Of a stretch of 5,200 nucleotides of DNA, positions 1 through 5,200 are shown in pieces. Origin of the DNA: an uncultured Rikenellaceae bacterium (lineage in GTDB: Bacteria; Bacteroidota; Bacteroidia; Bacteroidales; Rikenellaceae); NCBI GenBank assembly GCA_947037995.1, contig CAMQUV010000099.1, positions 1-5,200 on the forward strand, in the 5' to 3' direction. The stretch's first letter is position 1. Every line of letters begins with the position of its first letter. A program made the position numbers and the translations under genes. A model generated the notes under the pieces. It searched no databases and was not told the origin of the DNA. It was given only the letters and a program-made list of their open reading frames with translations.

Positions 1-1479
1 CCATTTATTGTTGGCGTGGCAGCTGTGCAACTATCGATTAACGAGGGCGCTTGGTACCCTATTTTTATCGCTTCTGCAGTAGTGTTGGGTGTGTGCTTTT
101 TACTTAAATGGCTCAGTGGTTATGGACATTTTACCGAAATTATTGGACTAACTATGCTTGGAATGGTGTTTCACCTTGCTGCCGATAGACCTAGTAGCAG
201 TGTCCAATATAACGTGAAACATCTCCATATTGCACAAGTTCTTACGGAGCCGACTAATAATTCACCCAATTCTCGTTATAATAATTGTACAGCGCAACTG
301 CTGAATGTTCAGCGTGACTCCTCGTGGGTTAATATCGAAAACACCAAGGCAATGCTTTTTATCGATACAACGCAGAATGTTGAAATTGGCGATTGCATAG
401 TTTATGAAGCTAAAACTTTTCCTTATAACGAACCGTTTATGTCGTACTATCGGCATAAGAATATCATAGGCAGACAGTACACCTATCGTGTTGATACTCT
501 GGGGGAATCGTCCACGGGCTTCTCACTCCAAATAGAGAAAACACGCAATGCCATAGCGCAGCGGATTTATAGTTTGCGCGACAGTGTTACTCACGCCACA
601 TCGCTTATGGTAGCGCTAGTCGTAGGAACTAAAACCCAGATGCAATACGAACTCAAAAACGCGTATAGGCTCTCTGGTGTGTCACATTTACTAGCAATAT
701 CGGGGCTGCACGTAGGGATTATTGTCGTGTTGTTAAACTTTCTGACGCGCCCACTAGTGCTGTATAAGAGCAAAGGGGCAATGCTTCAGTTTGTTGTAAT
801 TTCAGTATCTCTAATCATTTTCGCAATCCTCAGCGGCCTAACTCCCTCGGTAGTCAGGGCTGTTGTTATGTTCATATTGCTCCAATATGCTTTCGTTTTC
901 GAGGGTAACTCGGACTCGCTTAATATATTGTTGGCTAGCGCCTTAGGGTTATTGCTAACAGATACGAAGCTGCTGTTCGACCCGGGCTTTCAGTTGTCGT
1001 ACTTGGCGATGATTGGAATAATTTTGTATTATAGCCCCCTGCGACAACTTTTCAAGTTAAAGCATCGAGTCGCGCGGTGGTTCTACGGGCTTTTCGTAAT
1101 AAGTTTGTGCGCACAGCTTTTCACAACGCCGCTTGTGATATATAATTTTGGATATATTAGTTTTTCAACGTTTTTTGTGGGCTATTTGGTGTGGTTTACT
1201 ATGCCTGTAATTATTTTCGCAACACTACTCTACCTTGTTGTGCCATTGGGATTTGTGGGTGAAATAGCAATAGCTGCCGCAAACGTTCAAAATGCAATCG
1301 TAAAGTGGTTTAGCCAATTTGATATGTTCATATATCGCAATAGTGAATTGCCACTTTGGGTAGTGATAGGCACATATTCAGCTCTGATTTTAATAGCTGT
1401 GTATGTGAGAGTTATCTATGCTAATATACTGATAAATCGCCAGAACGAGAGCCAAGAGGTCAGTGAGCCTGAGTATTAG
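1..1479 (+). CDS. comEC: ComEC/Rec2 family DNA-uptake channel protein (5' end outside window)
   Basis: Inner-membrane protein expected to form the channel that carries single-stranded DNA into the cytoplasm during natural transformation. The frame is open from base 1 and begins PFIVGVAAVQ, which resembles the first membrane segment of Bacteroidota ComEC proteins, so the real start probably lies just upstream and the GTG at 16 is not needed. Counting from base 1, residues about 1-65 hold N-terminal membrane helices. About 70-170 form a soluble, beta-rich DUF4131/OB-like part. From about 190 comes the multi-helix Competence domain, with the hallmark GVSHLLAISGLHVG at 226-239, LSGLTPSVVRA near 277-287 and DPGFQLSYLA at 327-336. 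The protein ends at about 492 residues with a short polar tail. There is no C-terminal metallo-beta-lactamase domain as in Bacillus ComEC, so this is the short architecture. The stop lies 5 bases from the convergent hydE stop. The family call is firm; a role in transformation is inferred. Confidence 0.93.
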   Translation, partial: PFIVGVAAVQLSINEGAWYPIFIASAVVLGVCFLLKWLSGYGHFTEIIGLTMLGMVFHLAADRPSSSVQYNVKHLHIAQVLTEPTNNSPNSRYNNCTAQLLNVQRDSSWVNIENTKAMLFIDTTQNVEIGDCIVYEAKTFPYNEPFMSYYRHKNIIGRQYTYRVDTLGESSTGFSLQIEKTRNAIAQRIYSLRDSVTHATSLMVALVVGTKTQMQYELKNAYRLSGVSHLLAISGLHVGIIVVLLNFLTRPLVLYKSKGAMLQFVVISVSLIIFAILSGLTPSVVRAVVMFILLQYAFVFEGNSDSLNILLASALGLLLTDTKLLFDPGFQLSYLAMIGIILYYSPLRQLFKLKHRVARWFYGLFVISLCAQLFTTPLVIYNFGYISFSTFFVGYLVWFTMPVIIFATLLYLVVPLGFVGEIAIAAANVQNAIVKWFSQFDMFIYRNSELPLWVVIGTYSALILIAVYVRVIYANILINRQNESQEVSEPEY

Positions 1480-1484
1480 TGCGG

Positions 1485-2477
1485 CTATTTTGTTCGCGCG
1501 ATATAATGTGGTGAGTCACCCAAATTTCCCCATTCTATATTGAAATCTTCGCTTAGAATATCGACATATTGCTTGTTGTCATAGAGGTTATAATCGACGC
1601 AGTATTTCGGCGGAGTTATGTTTGGCATAAGGACATTTGCCCCTGCATTCAGCCCTTTTTTATAACCGTTTTCGTCTAGTGTTTGCAGAGCCGTTGTTGC
1701 CACAATATTTATGTTTGGCATCATAATTCGCAGTAAGGCAATCATTCTAATGGTTAATGTAATTCGCTCATTGATAGACTGTTTGCTGTCTTGCAATGGC
1801 GCGTTATGGTGTTTGATATAAGGGCCCATTCCACACATATCAACATCAAGGTTTTTCAAAAATAACAGGTCGTTAGCTAGGTCGGTTGTGGTTTGATTAG
1901 GCAGACCTATCATTACCCCCGACCCGACATGGTAGTCGCACTCACGTAAATCTTTCAACGACTGTAATCTGTTATTAAACAAGTGCTTAGGTGTGTTTGG
2001 TTTGAGCGTATAGTATAGTTTTTCGTTGCTCGTCTCAATCCGCAGTAGGTATCTGTGAGCACCTGCAAGGCGCCACTGTGCGTAAGTTTCTTTGGTCTGC
2101 TCGCCGAGCGACAGAGTTATTCCCAGCGGGGGGCTGTGACGAGTTTGGAGTTCTGTTAGAACGTCCGTAATAAGTTGTGTGAATTGTGGCGACTGCTGTT
2201 CTCCGGCTTGAATTGCTATTGACCCGTAATTATTTGCGTGTGCAAAATCGGCTGCTGCAACTATATCCTCAAATTTCATTTGATAGCGATTTATCTCTTT
2301 ATTGGGTTGTCGTATGCCACAATAATAGCAATCTTTTGGGCAAATATTCGACAATTCTATCAGCCCCCGTGGGTGGGTCTGGTTGCCAACCCCTTGGGAT
2401 TTGGCAGCAGCACTTCTCGCAAAAAGTTCCGAGTCGTTGCCCCCATCGAGGTAATAAATAAGTTCGTCTAAGTTCAT
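1485..2477 (-). CDS. hydE: [FeFe]-hydrogenase H-cluster maturase HydE (radical SAM)
   Basis: Cytoplasmic radical SAM enzyme that, with HydF and HydG, builds the di-iron subcluster of the [FeFe]-hydrogenase active site. The radical SAM cluster motif CX3CX2C is C46, C50 and C53 within SNICPKDCYYCGIR, preceded by RGLIE as in HydE. Further HydE-type signatures are QAGE (90-93), LSLGEQ (122-127), YLLRIETSN (143-151), MIGLPNQT (189-196), MCGMGPYIKH (214-223), TTAL (261-264) and GANVLMPN (279-286). The length of 330 residues is typical. The only cysteine after 215 is C293, so the accessory C-terminal three-cysteine cluster of some HydE proteins is absent. The ATG at 2477 lies in A/T-rich context without a Shine-Dalgarno site. 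The gene stands alone: no hydF, hydG or hydrogenase gene is visible, and it is divergent from the TatD-family gene. BioB, PylB and ThiH are related alternatives, but the GMGPYI and RIETSN context favours HydE. Confidence 0.92.
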   Translation of the reverse strand: MNLDELIYYLDGGNDSELFARSAAAKSQGVGNQTHPRGLIELSNICPKDCYYCGIRQPNKEINRYQMKFEDIVAAADFAHANNYGSIAIQAGEQQSPQFTQLITDVLTELQTRHSPPLGITLSLGEQTKETYAQWRLAGAHRYLLRIETSNEKLYYTLKPNTPKHLFNNRLQSLKDLRECDYHVGSGVMIGLPNQTTTDLANDLLFLKNLDVDMCGMGPYIKHHNAPLQDSKQSINERITLTIRMIALLRIMMPNINIVATTALQTLDENGYKKGLNAGANVLMPNITPPKYCVDYNLYDNKQYVDILSEDFNIEWGNLGDSPHYIARTK

Positions 2478-2499
2478 TGGTTAAGAAATAAATTGTTGT

Positions 2500-2531
2500 T
2501 ATATTTGCACAGTGAATACCCTACAAATATA
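2500..2531. promoter_or_regulatory. Paired face-to-face TAnnTTTG promoter boxes between hydE and the TatD-family gene
   Basis: TATATTTG at 2500-2507 (+) and its exact reverse complement CAAATATA at 2524-2531 form an 8-bp inverted repeat with a 16-base spacer. Each matches the Bacteroidota -7 consensus TAnnTTTG. For the rightward box, TTG at 2477-2479 is 20 bases upstream, a good -33 match, and it overlaps the hydE start codon. For the leftward box the -33 region (about 2551-2555) shows no clear TTG, so that promoter is weaker evidence. Start sites would fall near 2511-2514 (rightward) and near 2520 (leftward, giving a hydE leader of about 43 bases). The leftward box lies inside the first codons of the TatD-family gene. 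Confidence 0.55.
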
Positions 2532-3183
2532 CGATTATTTTGATGCGCACACGCATTTTCAGCCTGATTATTCGTCAAGAATATTTGCTATACAGTCGTT
2601 TCGTGCAGGCATTCAGGTGCCTGATGCTCCGTTTTACTCGATTGGGATTCATCCGTATGACGCACAAAACCCAAACTGCCACAATATTGACCCTGCTACT
2701 CTCGCCCACGACAACCCCCGAGTTGTTGCAATTGGTGAAATAGGGCTAGATTTTCGCTTCACGGAATCGGTGCCAATGCAAATACAACTATTTAAAAACC
2801 AACTACTTACAGCGCAATTATACTCATTGCCCGTGGTGATTCATTGTGTGAAAGCCACCGAGCAAACTCTCGCGATTCTTCAGCAGGCCGATTGTCGAGA
2901 TTTTATGTTTCACGGGTTTAACGGTTCAATAAATAATGCCAAAAAAGTATTAAGTGCTGGTGGTTTCCTCTCATTTGGAGCTAACCTTTTGACTAACACC
3001 AATCTACAAGAGGTTTTTAGGCAAGTCGCCCAATCGGATATTACTAAAATATTGCTCGAAAGTGACGAAGTAGAAGGTGTTATCCCACAACTATATGACC
3101 GTGGAGCAGAGTTAATTAGCGCCACACAGCAGAGCTTTATGCTTCAAATAAAACAGAATTTTACAACCTTTTATAACCTATAA
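2512..3183 (+). CDS. TatD family metal-dependent hydrolase (putative DNase)
   Basis: Cytoplasmic TIM-barrel amidohydrolase-type enzyme. Characterised TatD members are metal-dependent DNases acting on DNA ends, but the substrate here is unknown. All expected metal and catalytic positions are present: H13 and H15 in DAHTH, E76 in IGEIGLD, H111 in VVIHC, H134 in MFHGF and D185 in LLESD. The 223-residue length is shorter than E. coli TatD (about 260) and fits compact Bacteroidota members. The start is a GTG at 2512: the in-frame stop TAA at 2482-2484 precludes a longer form and no ATG occurs before the essential DAHTH motif. Because the likely promoter box ends at 2507, the message may have almost no leader. 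The gene is followed 19 bases later by tcdA on the same strand, so the two probably share a transcript. E. coli has three paralogues (TatD, YcfH, YjjV), so I give no symbol. Confidence 0.9.
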   Translation: MNTLQIYDYFDAHTHFQPDYSSRIFAIQSFRAGIQVPDAPFYSIGIHPYDAQNPNCHNIDPATLAHDNPRVVAIGEIGLDFRFTESVPMQIQLFKNQLLTAQLYSLPVVIHCVKATEQTLAILQQADCRDFMFHGFNGSINNAKKVLSAGGFLSFGANLLTNTNLQEVFRQVAQSDITKILLESDEVEGVIPQLYDRGAELISATQQSFMLQIKQNFTTFYNL

Positions 3184-3199
3184 AATAAACAGAATTTTA
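3146..3199 (+). repeat. Short near-direct repeat spanning the TatD-family/tcdA junction
   Basis: AAACAGAATTTTA occurs at 3151-3163 and again at 3187-3199, exactly 36 bases apart; over 3146-3163 versus 3182-3199 identity is 16 of 18. The first copy encodes the hydrolase tail and the second is the leader just before the tcdA start. It may be a remnant of a small local duplication or an A/T-rich coincidence. Confidence 0.4.
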
Positions 3200-3202
3200 T
3201 CT

Positions 3203-3940
3203 ATGGAATTTTTGCAGAGGACCCATCTAATGTTGGGCGAAGAGAAACTACAAGAACTACAAAATGCCCACGTGCTCGTCGCAGGACTTGGCGGTGTGGG
3301 TGCCTATGCCGCAGAGATGATTGTGCGCGCGGGAGTTGGTCAGATTACTATCGTTGATTCGGACGTGGTCAGCGTATCCAATATTAACCGCCAATTGCTT
3401 GCACTCAATTCTACTGTCGGCAAAACCAAAGTAGAGGTGATGAAAAATAGATTGCTCGATATTAACCCAAACGTGAAAATCAATATTCTGGAGACTTATA
3501 TTGATATGAACGAGGTTGATAGGGTGCTAGATTTTGCACGTTACGACTGTGTTGTCGACGCTATCGACACGCTTGTTCCAAAGGTTTTGTTTATAGAGGG
3601 TGCTTTAAATCGCGGTTATGAACTCGTTAGTTCGATGGGTGCTGGGGCAAAAATAGACCCTACTCAGATTCAGATTTGTGACATAAGTAACACTCATCAT
3701 TGCCGTTTGGCTCATATGTTGCGTAAGCGTTTGGGAAAGAATTATATTGCGGAGGGTTTTTGGGCTGTTTTCTCGGTCGAACCAACGCGCAAAGAGGCGA
3801 TGATGGAATGCGACGAGTTGAACAAACGTTCTGTGGTTGGTACAATATCCTATATGCCAGCTGTGTTCGGATGCGTTGCGGCCTCGGCAGCTATTCGCAT
3901 AATAATAGGTGAGCCAATAATGAATGAGCTATCTCAATAG
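3203..3940 (+). CDS. tcdA: tRNA threonylcarbamoyladenosine dehydratase TcdA (ThiF/E1-like)
   Basis: ATP-dependent E1-like enzyme that cyclises the t6A37 base of ANN-decoding tRNAs to ct6A. The 245-residue protein begins RTHLMLGEEKLQEL, the usual family opening. It then has the nucleotide-binding loop GLGGVG (28-33) in a Rossmann fold, D52 at the end of the second strand, and SNINRQ (59-64), which supplies the E1 arginine and asparagine. K74 in VGKTK and DAIDT (119-123) follow. The family-specific second half contains SMGAGAKIDP, CRLAHMLRKRL, VFSVEPT and GTISYMPAVFG, which separate TcdA from ThiF, MoeB and HesA. It is slightly shorter than E. coli TcdA (268). The ATG at 3203 has no Shine-Dalgarno site, only A/T-rich sequence. 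Its position 19 bases after the TatD-family gene suggests one two-gene operon, and its end is 37 bases from the convergent WG-repeat-like gene. The family assignment is strong. Confidence 0.93.
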   Translation: MEFLQRTHLMLGEEKLQELQNAHVLVAGLGGVGAYAAEMIVRAGVGQITIVDSDVVSVSNINRQLLALNSTVGKTKVEVMKNRLLDINPNVKINILETYIDMNEVDRVLDFARYDCVVDAIDTLVPKVLFIEGALNRGYELVSSMGAGAKIDPTQIQICDISNTHHCRLAHMLRKRLGKNYIAEGFWAVFSVEPTRKEAMMECDELNKRSVVGTISYMPAVFGCVAASAAIRIIIGEPIMNELSQ

Positions 3941-3960
3941 GTCATTGTCGAGGGTTTTTT
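3923..3960 (+). terminator. Possible weak intrinsic terminator after tcdA
   Basis: A hairpin can form from AATGA (3923-3927) with TCATT (3942-3946), then a G/G mismatch, then CTAT (3929-3932) with ATAG (3937-3940) around the loop CTCA. A run of six T follows at 3955-3960, after 8 further bases. The stem is A/T-rich, includes the tcdA stop codon and is not tight against the T run, so this is only suggestive. Confidence 0.3.
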
Positions 3961-3977
3961 CAGATGTTTTTACACTA

Positions 3978-4831
3978 CTAAAGGTGTGTGCGCCAACGTG
4001 TTGTTGAGTATGTTTCGTTAAATAGTTTTTCATACTGCTCTTTATACTCTTTTTTCGAACCTGTAGGCTCAATAATAACTTTGCCTGTATTGTCAATCAG
4101 ACCACGTTTGCGCCCTTTGAATACACGGAAGGAGTATGGGTCGCCGTCGCCCTCAGTGCCAAAGGTGATGTAATTATATGTGTCATCGGGCACAATAATC
4201 TTACCATCCACTTGCATTAACCCCCACTTGCCACTTCTTTTTAGGGGGTTCCGTCGTTTATGTTTTAGTTTGATATACTTGGCCTTAGAGAATCGCCCCA
4301 CACCAAATTGCGGTAAGTATGGGTCGATGAATGTGTACTCAAAATCGGCTGTAATCTTACCTTTATTATCGATAAGTCCGTACGTTGCATTACTAGGGGT
4401 ATGTGGACTTGCCTCTGCATACAAAACGTCAAACTTTGCTACCACAACACTATTTGCATTCAAATCAAATAGTTGTCCGTAAAAAGGTTCTGTTACGAGC
4501 TCTCCTTTTTGATTTAGAATATGTGTATCAAGCCCTCCAAATTTATTTCGTGTGATGGGTATGTGTACAGAAGCCCACATTGAGTTACAAATATTTCATT
4601 AAATTTATATGGCGTAGTTGCCTTTTTTGTTTGGAGGTCGACTATCGCCCTTTTACCATCTTTTTCAAATGCAGCATAATTGTGAGTAGAATCATCGCTT
4701 TGCCCGAGTCCGTCGAGATAACGTTCAAACTTATCGTCGGGGTCGAGGCTCATTTTATCAGCATCAGAATTTTGGGCTAGTGCTATGGATGGCATAACTA
4801 ATAGCAGTAAGAATAGGATGGTTTTATTCAT
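3978..4831 (-). pseudogene. Secreted WG-repeat-like protein, interrupted by a one-base frameshift
   Basis: Two overlapping reading frames join into one protein. The first starts at ATG 4831, in a Bacteroidota-like TTAAAATGAATAAA context; an ATG at 4861 adds ten unlikely residues. It has a clear signal peptide: MNK, a hydrophobic TILFLLLLVMPSIALA, then probable cleavage after A19. This frame runs through AAFEKDGKRAIVD and TTPYKFNEIFVT, then leaves the homologous path and stops at 4514. The continuation is in the -1 frame, open from 4595 to 3978. It carries recurrent WG-type units such as ATYGLIDNKGK, GKWGLMQVDGK and KRGLIDNTGK, plus a lysine/arginine-rich loop before the second. The span is 854 bases, one short of 285 codons, so restoring one base gives a 284-residue protein. 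The probable break is near 4530-4595. No canonical -1 slippery heptamer is seen there, so a mutation or sequence error is more likely than programmed frameshifting. WG-repeat proteins are common in Bacteroidota envelopes; their function is mostly unknown. Confidence 0.75.
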
Positions 4832-4914
4832 TTTAATATCGTTTGTAGGGTGCCTTTTCAAATTAAGGTAAGTGTTAAAGGTGTGTATTCATATAAATAT
4901 TATAGATAGCATAA

Positions 4915-4988
4915 AATTAAACAAAAAACATTCAAAAACAAATAAGTGGCGCTAAAAGTAGTTGTGTTAATTTGTTTTTTGTTGAATT
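4915..4988. repeat. A/T-rich imperfect inverted repeat (16-base arms)
   Basis: AATTAAACAAAAAACA at 4915-4930 pairs with TGTTTTTTGTTGAATT at 4973-4988, 15 of 16 positions, around a 42-base spacer. It could form a long hairpin or act in both orientations as an A-tract/T-tract terminator-like element. The low complexity of the arms raises the chance of coincidence. Confidence 0.4.
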
Positions 4989-5109
4989 GGATATATTTAT
5001 GGGGCTATTATTAAACATTTCTATTGAGTAATGTGTTGATTTATATGTAGTAGTTTTCTTGGGTGGCGATAATGTCGAAGGCTTTGACTCATTAGTAGTT
5101 GTGATTTGT
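4957..5109 (+). repeat. Direct repeat pair AGTAGTTGTG...ATTTGT
   Basis: AGTAGTTGTG is present at 4957-4966 and 5094-5103. In both places it is followed by ATTTGT, with three extra bases (TTA) in the left copy, so 16 bases match across 4957-4975 and 5094-5109. The core AGTAGTT also occurs at 5049-5055. This suggests a degenerate repeated module in the gene-free region. Confidence 0.4.
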
Positions 5110-5135
5110 AATGGCATAGGCGTAGCTAAGAATAT

Positions 5136-5200
5136 CGAAGGCCTTCCCCAGCCGGAGATGTTCTATACTTGAATATAGAACAAACCCCGACAGGCCTTCG
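5136..5200. repeat. 65-base nested palindromic (hairpin) element at the window edge
   Basis: The outer arms CGAAGGCCT (5136-5144) and AGGCCTTCG (5192-5200) are a perfect 9-bp inverted repeat. Inside, TGTTCTATA (5159-5167) and TATAGAACA (5174-5182) form a second perfect 9-bp stem with the 6-base loop CTTGAA. Between them CGG (5153-5155) can pair with CCG (5187-5189). The whole could fold as one long bulged hairpin, as RNA or extruded DNA. Its more G/C-rich outer parts contrast with the flanking A/T-rich sequence. TCGAAGGC, the left outer arm, also occurs 60 bases upstream at 5075-5082. It does not fit a tRNA or a simple terminator (no T run visible), and the integron attC core motifs are absent. 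It may be a repetitive extragenic palindrome, an end of a mobile element or a structured RNA; the window stops exactly at its right arm. Confidence 0.6.

Larger units (their letters stand above)
4832..5135. other. A/T-rich repeat-containing stretch without a credible gene
   Basis: No convincing coding sequence is seen on either strand. It should contain the promoter of the leftward WG-repeat-like gene, but only an imperfect box, TTAATTTG at 4866-4859 (-), is visible, with no clear -33 partner. The rest is low-complexity A/T-rich sequence with the inverted and direct repeats listed separately. A leftward open frame at 5117-4932 is rich in Thr, Ser, Asn and Lys, with no recognisable domain. Confidence 0.6.

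Noticed and set aside
2186..2471. Two rightward open frames opposite hydE
   Set aside because: They lie wholly inside the hydE coding sequence on the opposite strand and show no protein signature.
3971..3990. ACAC/GTGT hairpin between tcdA and the WG-repeat-like gene
   Set aside because: Only four base pairs with no following T run on either strand; too weak to call a terminator.
3988..4482. Two rightward open frames opposite the WG-repeat-like gene
   Set aside because: They are antisense to a gene with clear repeat units and signal peptide, and their translations have no recognisable pattern.
4560..4598. Programmed -1 ribosomal frameshift in the WG-repeat-like gene
   Set aside because: I found no X XXY YYZ heptamer in the zero frame between 4595 and 4514, and no obvious stimulatory hairpin just downstream.
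4932..5117. Leftward open frame of 61 residues, extendable upstream to a stop at 5165-5163
   Set aside because: It is rich in Thr, Ser, Asn and Lys, with no domain, signal peptide or start context. It overlaps the repeats and looks like A/T-rich non-coding sequence read by chance.
5136..5200. tRNA, integron attC site or CRISPR repeat at the palindrome
   Set aside because: No cloverleaf with a T-arm motif can be drawn, the attC core RYYYAAC/GTTRRRY pair is absent, and there is no repeat-spacer periodicity within the window.

Overview
The window looks like chromosomal DNA of an anaerobic Bacteroidota bacterium, probably of the Bacteroidales type. Three signs support this. The clearest promoter fits the Bacteroidota pattern (TTG, about 20 bases, TAnnTTTG). 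Start codons are preceded by A/T-rich sequence rather than Shine-Dalgarno sites. The proteins read like Bacteroidota members of their families, including a short ComEC, a 223-residue TatD-type hydrolase, TcdA and a secreted WG-repeat-like protein. A HydE-type radical SAM maturase implies that the organism makes an [FeFe]-hydrogenase, which fits fermentative anaerobic life.

Layout: 1-1479 (+) is most of a ComEC/Rec2 DNA-uptake channel whose first few residues lie outside the window. 1485-2477 (-) is hydE, convergent with comEC and separated from it by 5 bases. 2512-3183 (+) is a TatD-family metal-dependent hydrolase, divergent from hydE. 3203-3940 (+) is tcdA, a tRNA-modification enzyme probably co-transcribed with the hydrolase. 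3978-4831 (-) is a signal-peptide-bearing WG-repeat-like protein split by a one-base frameshift. 4832-5200 has no credible gene. It holds A/T-rich sequence with several short direct and inverted repeats and ends in a 65-base palindromic element that touches the window edge.

The genes do not form one pathway: DNA uptake, hydrogenase maturation, nucleic-acid or hydrolase housekeeping, tRNA t6A cyclisation and an envelope or secreted protein sit side by side. The most interesting points are regulatory and structural. The hydE/hydrolase intergenic region carries two TATATTTG boxes facing each other as an exact 8-bp inverted repeat, and the hydrolase message may be leaderless with a GTG start. The WG-repeat gene is broken, and the right edge holds a structured, possibly repeated element. 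I see no CRISPR array, transposase, tRNA, rRNA or evident new defence system; the right-hand element is the best candidate for something undescribed, but it is cut by the window end.
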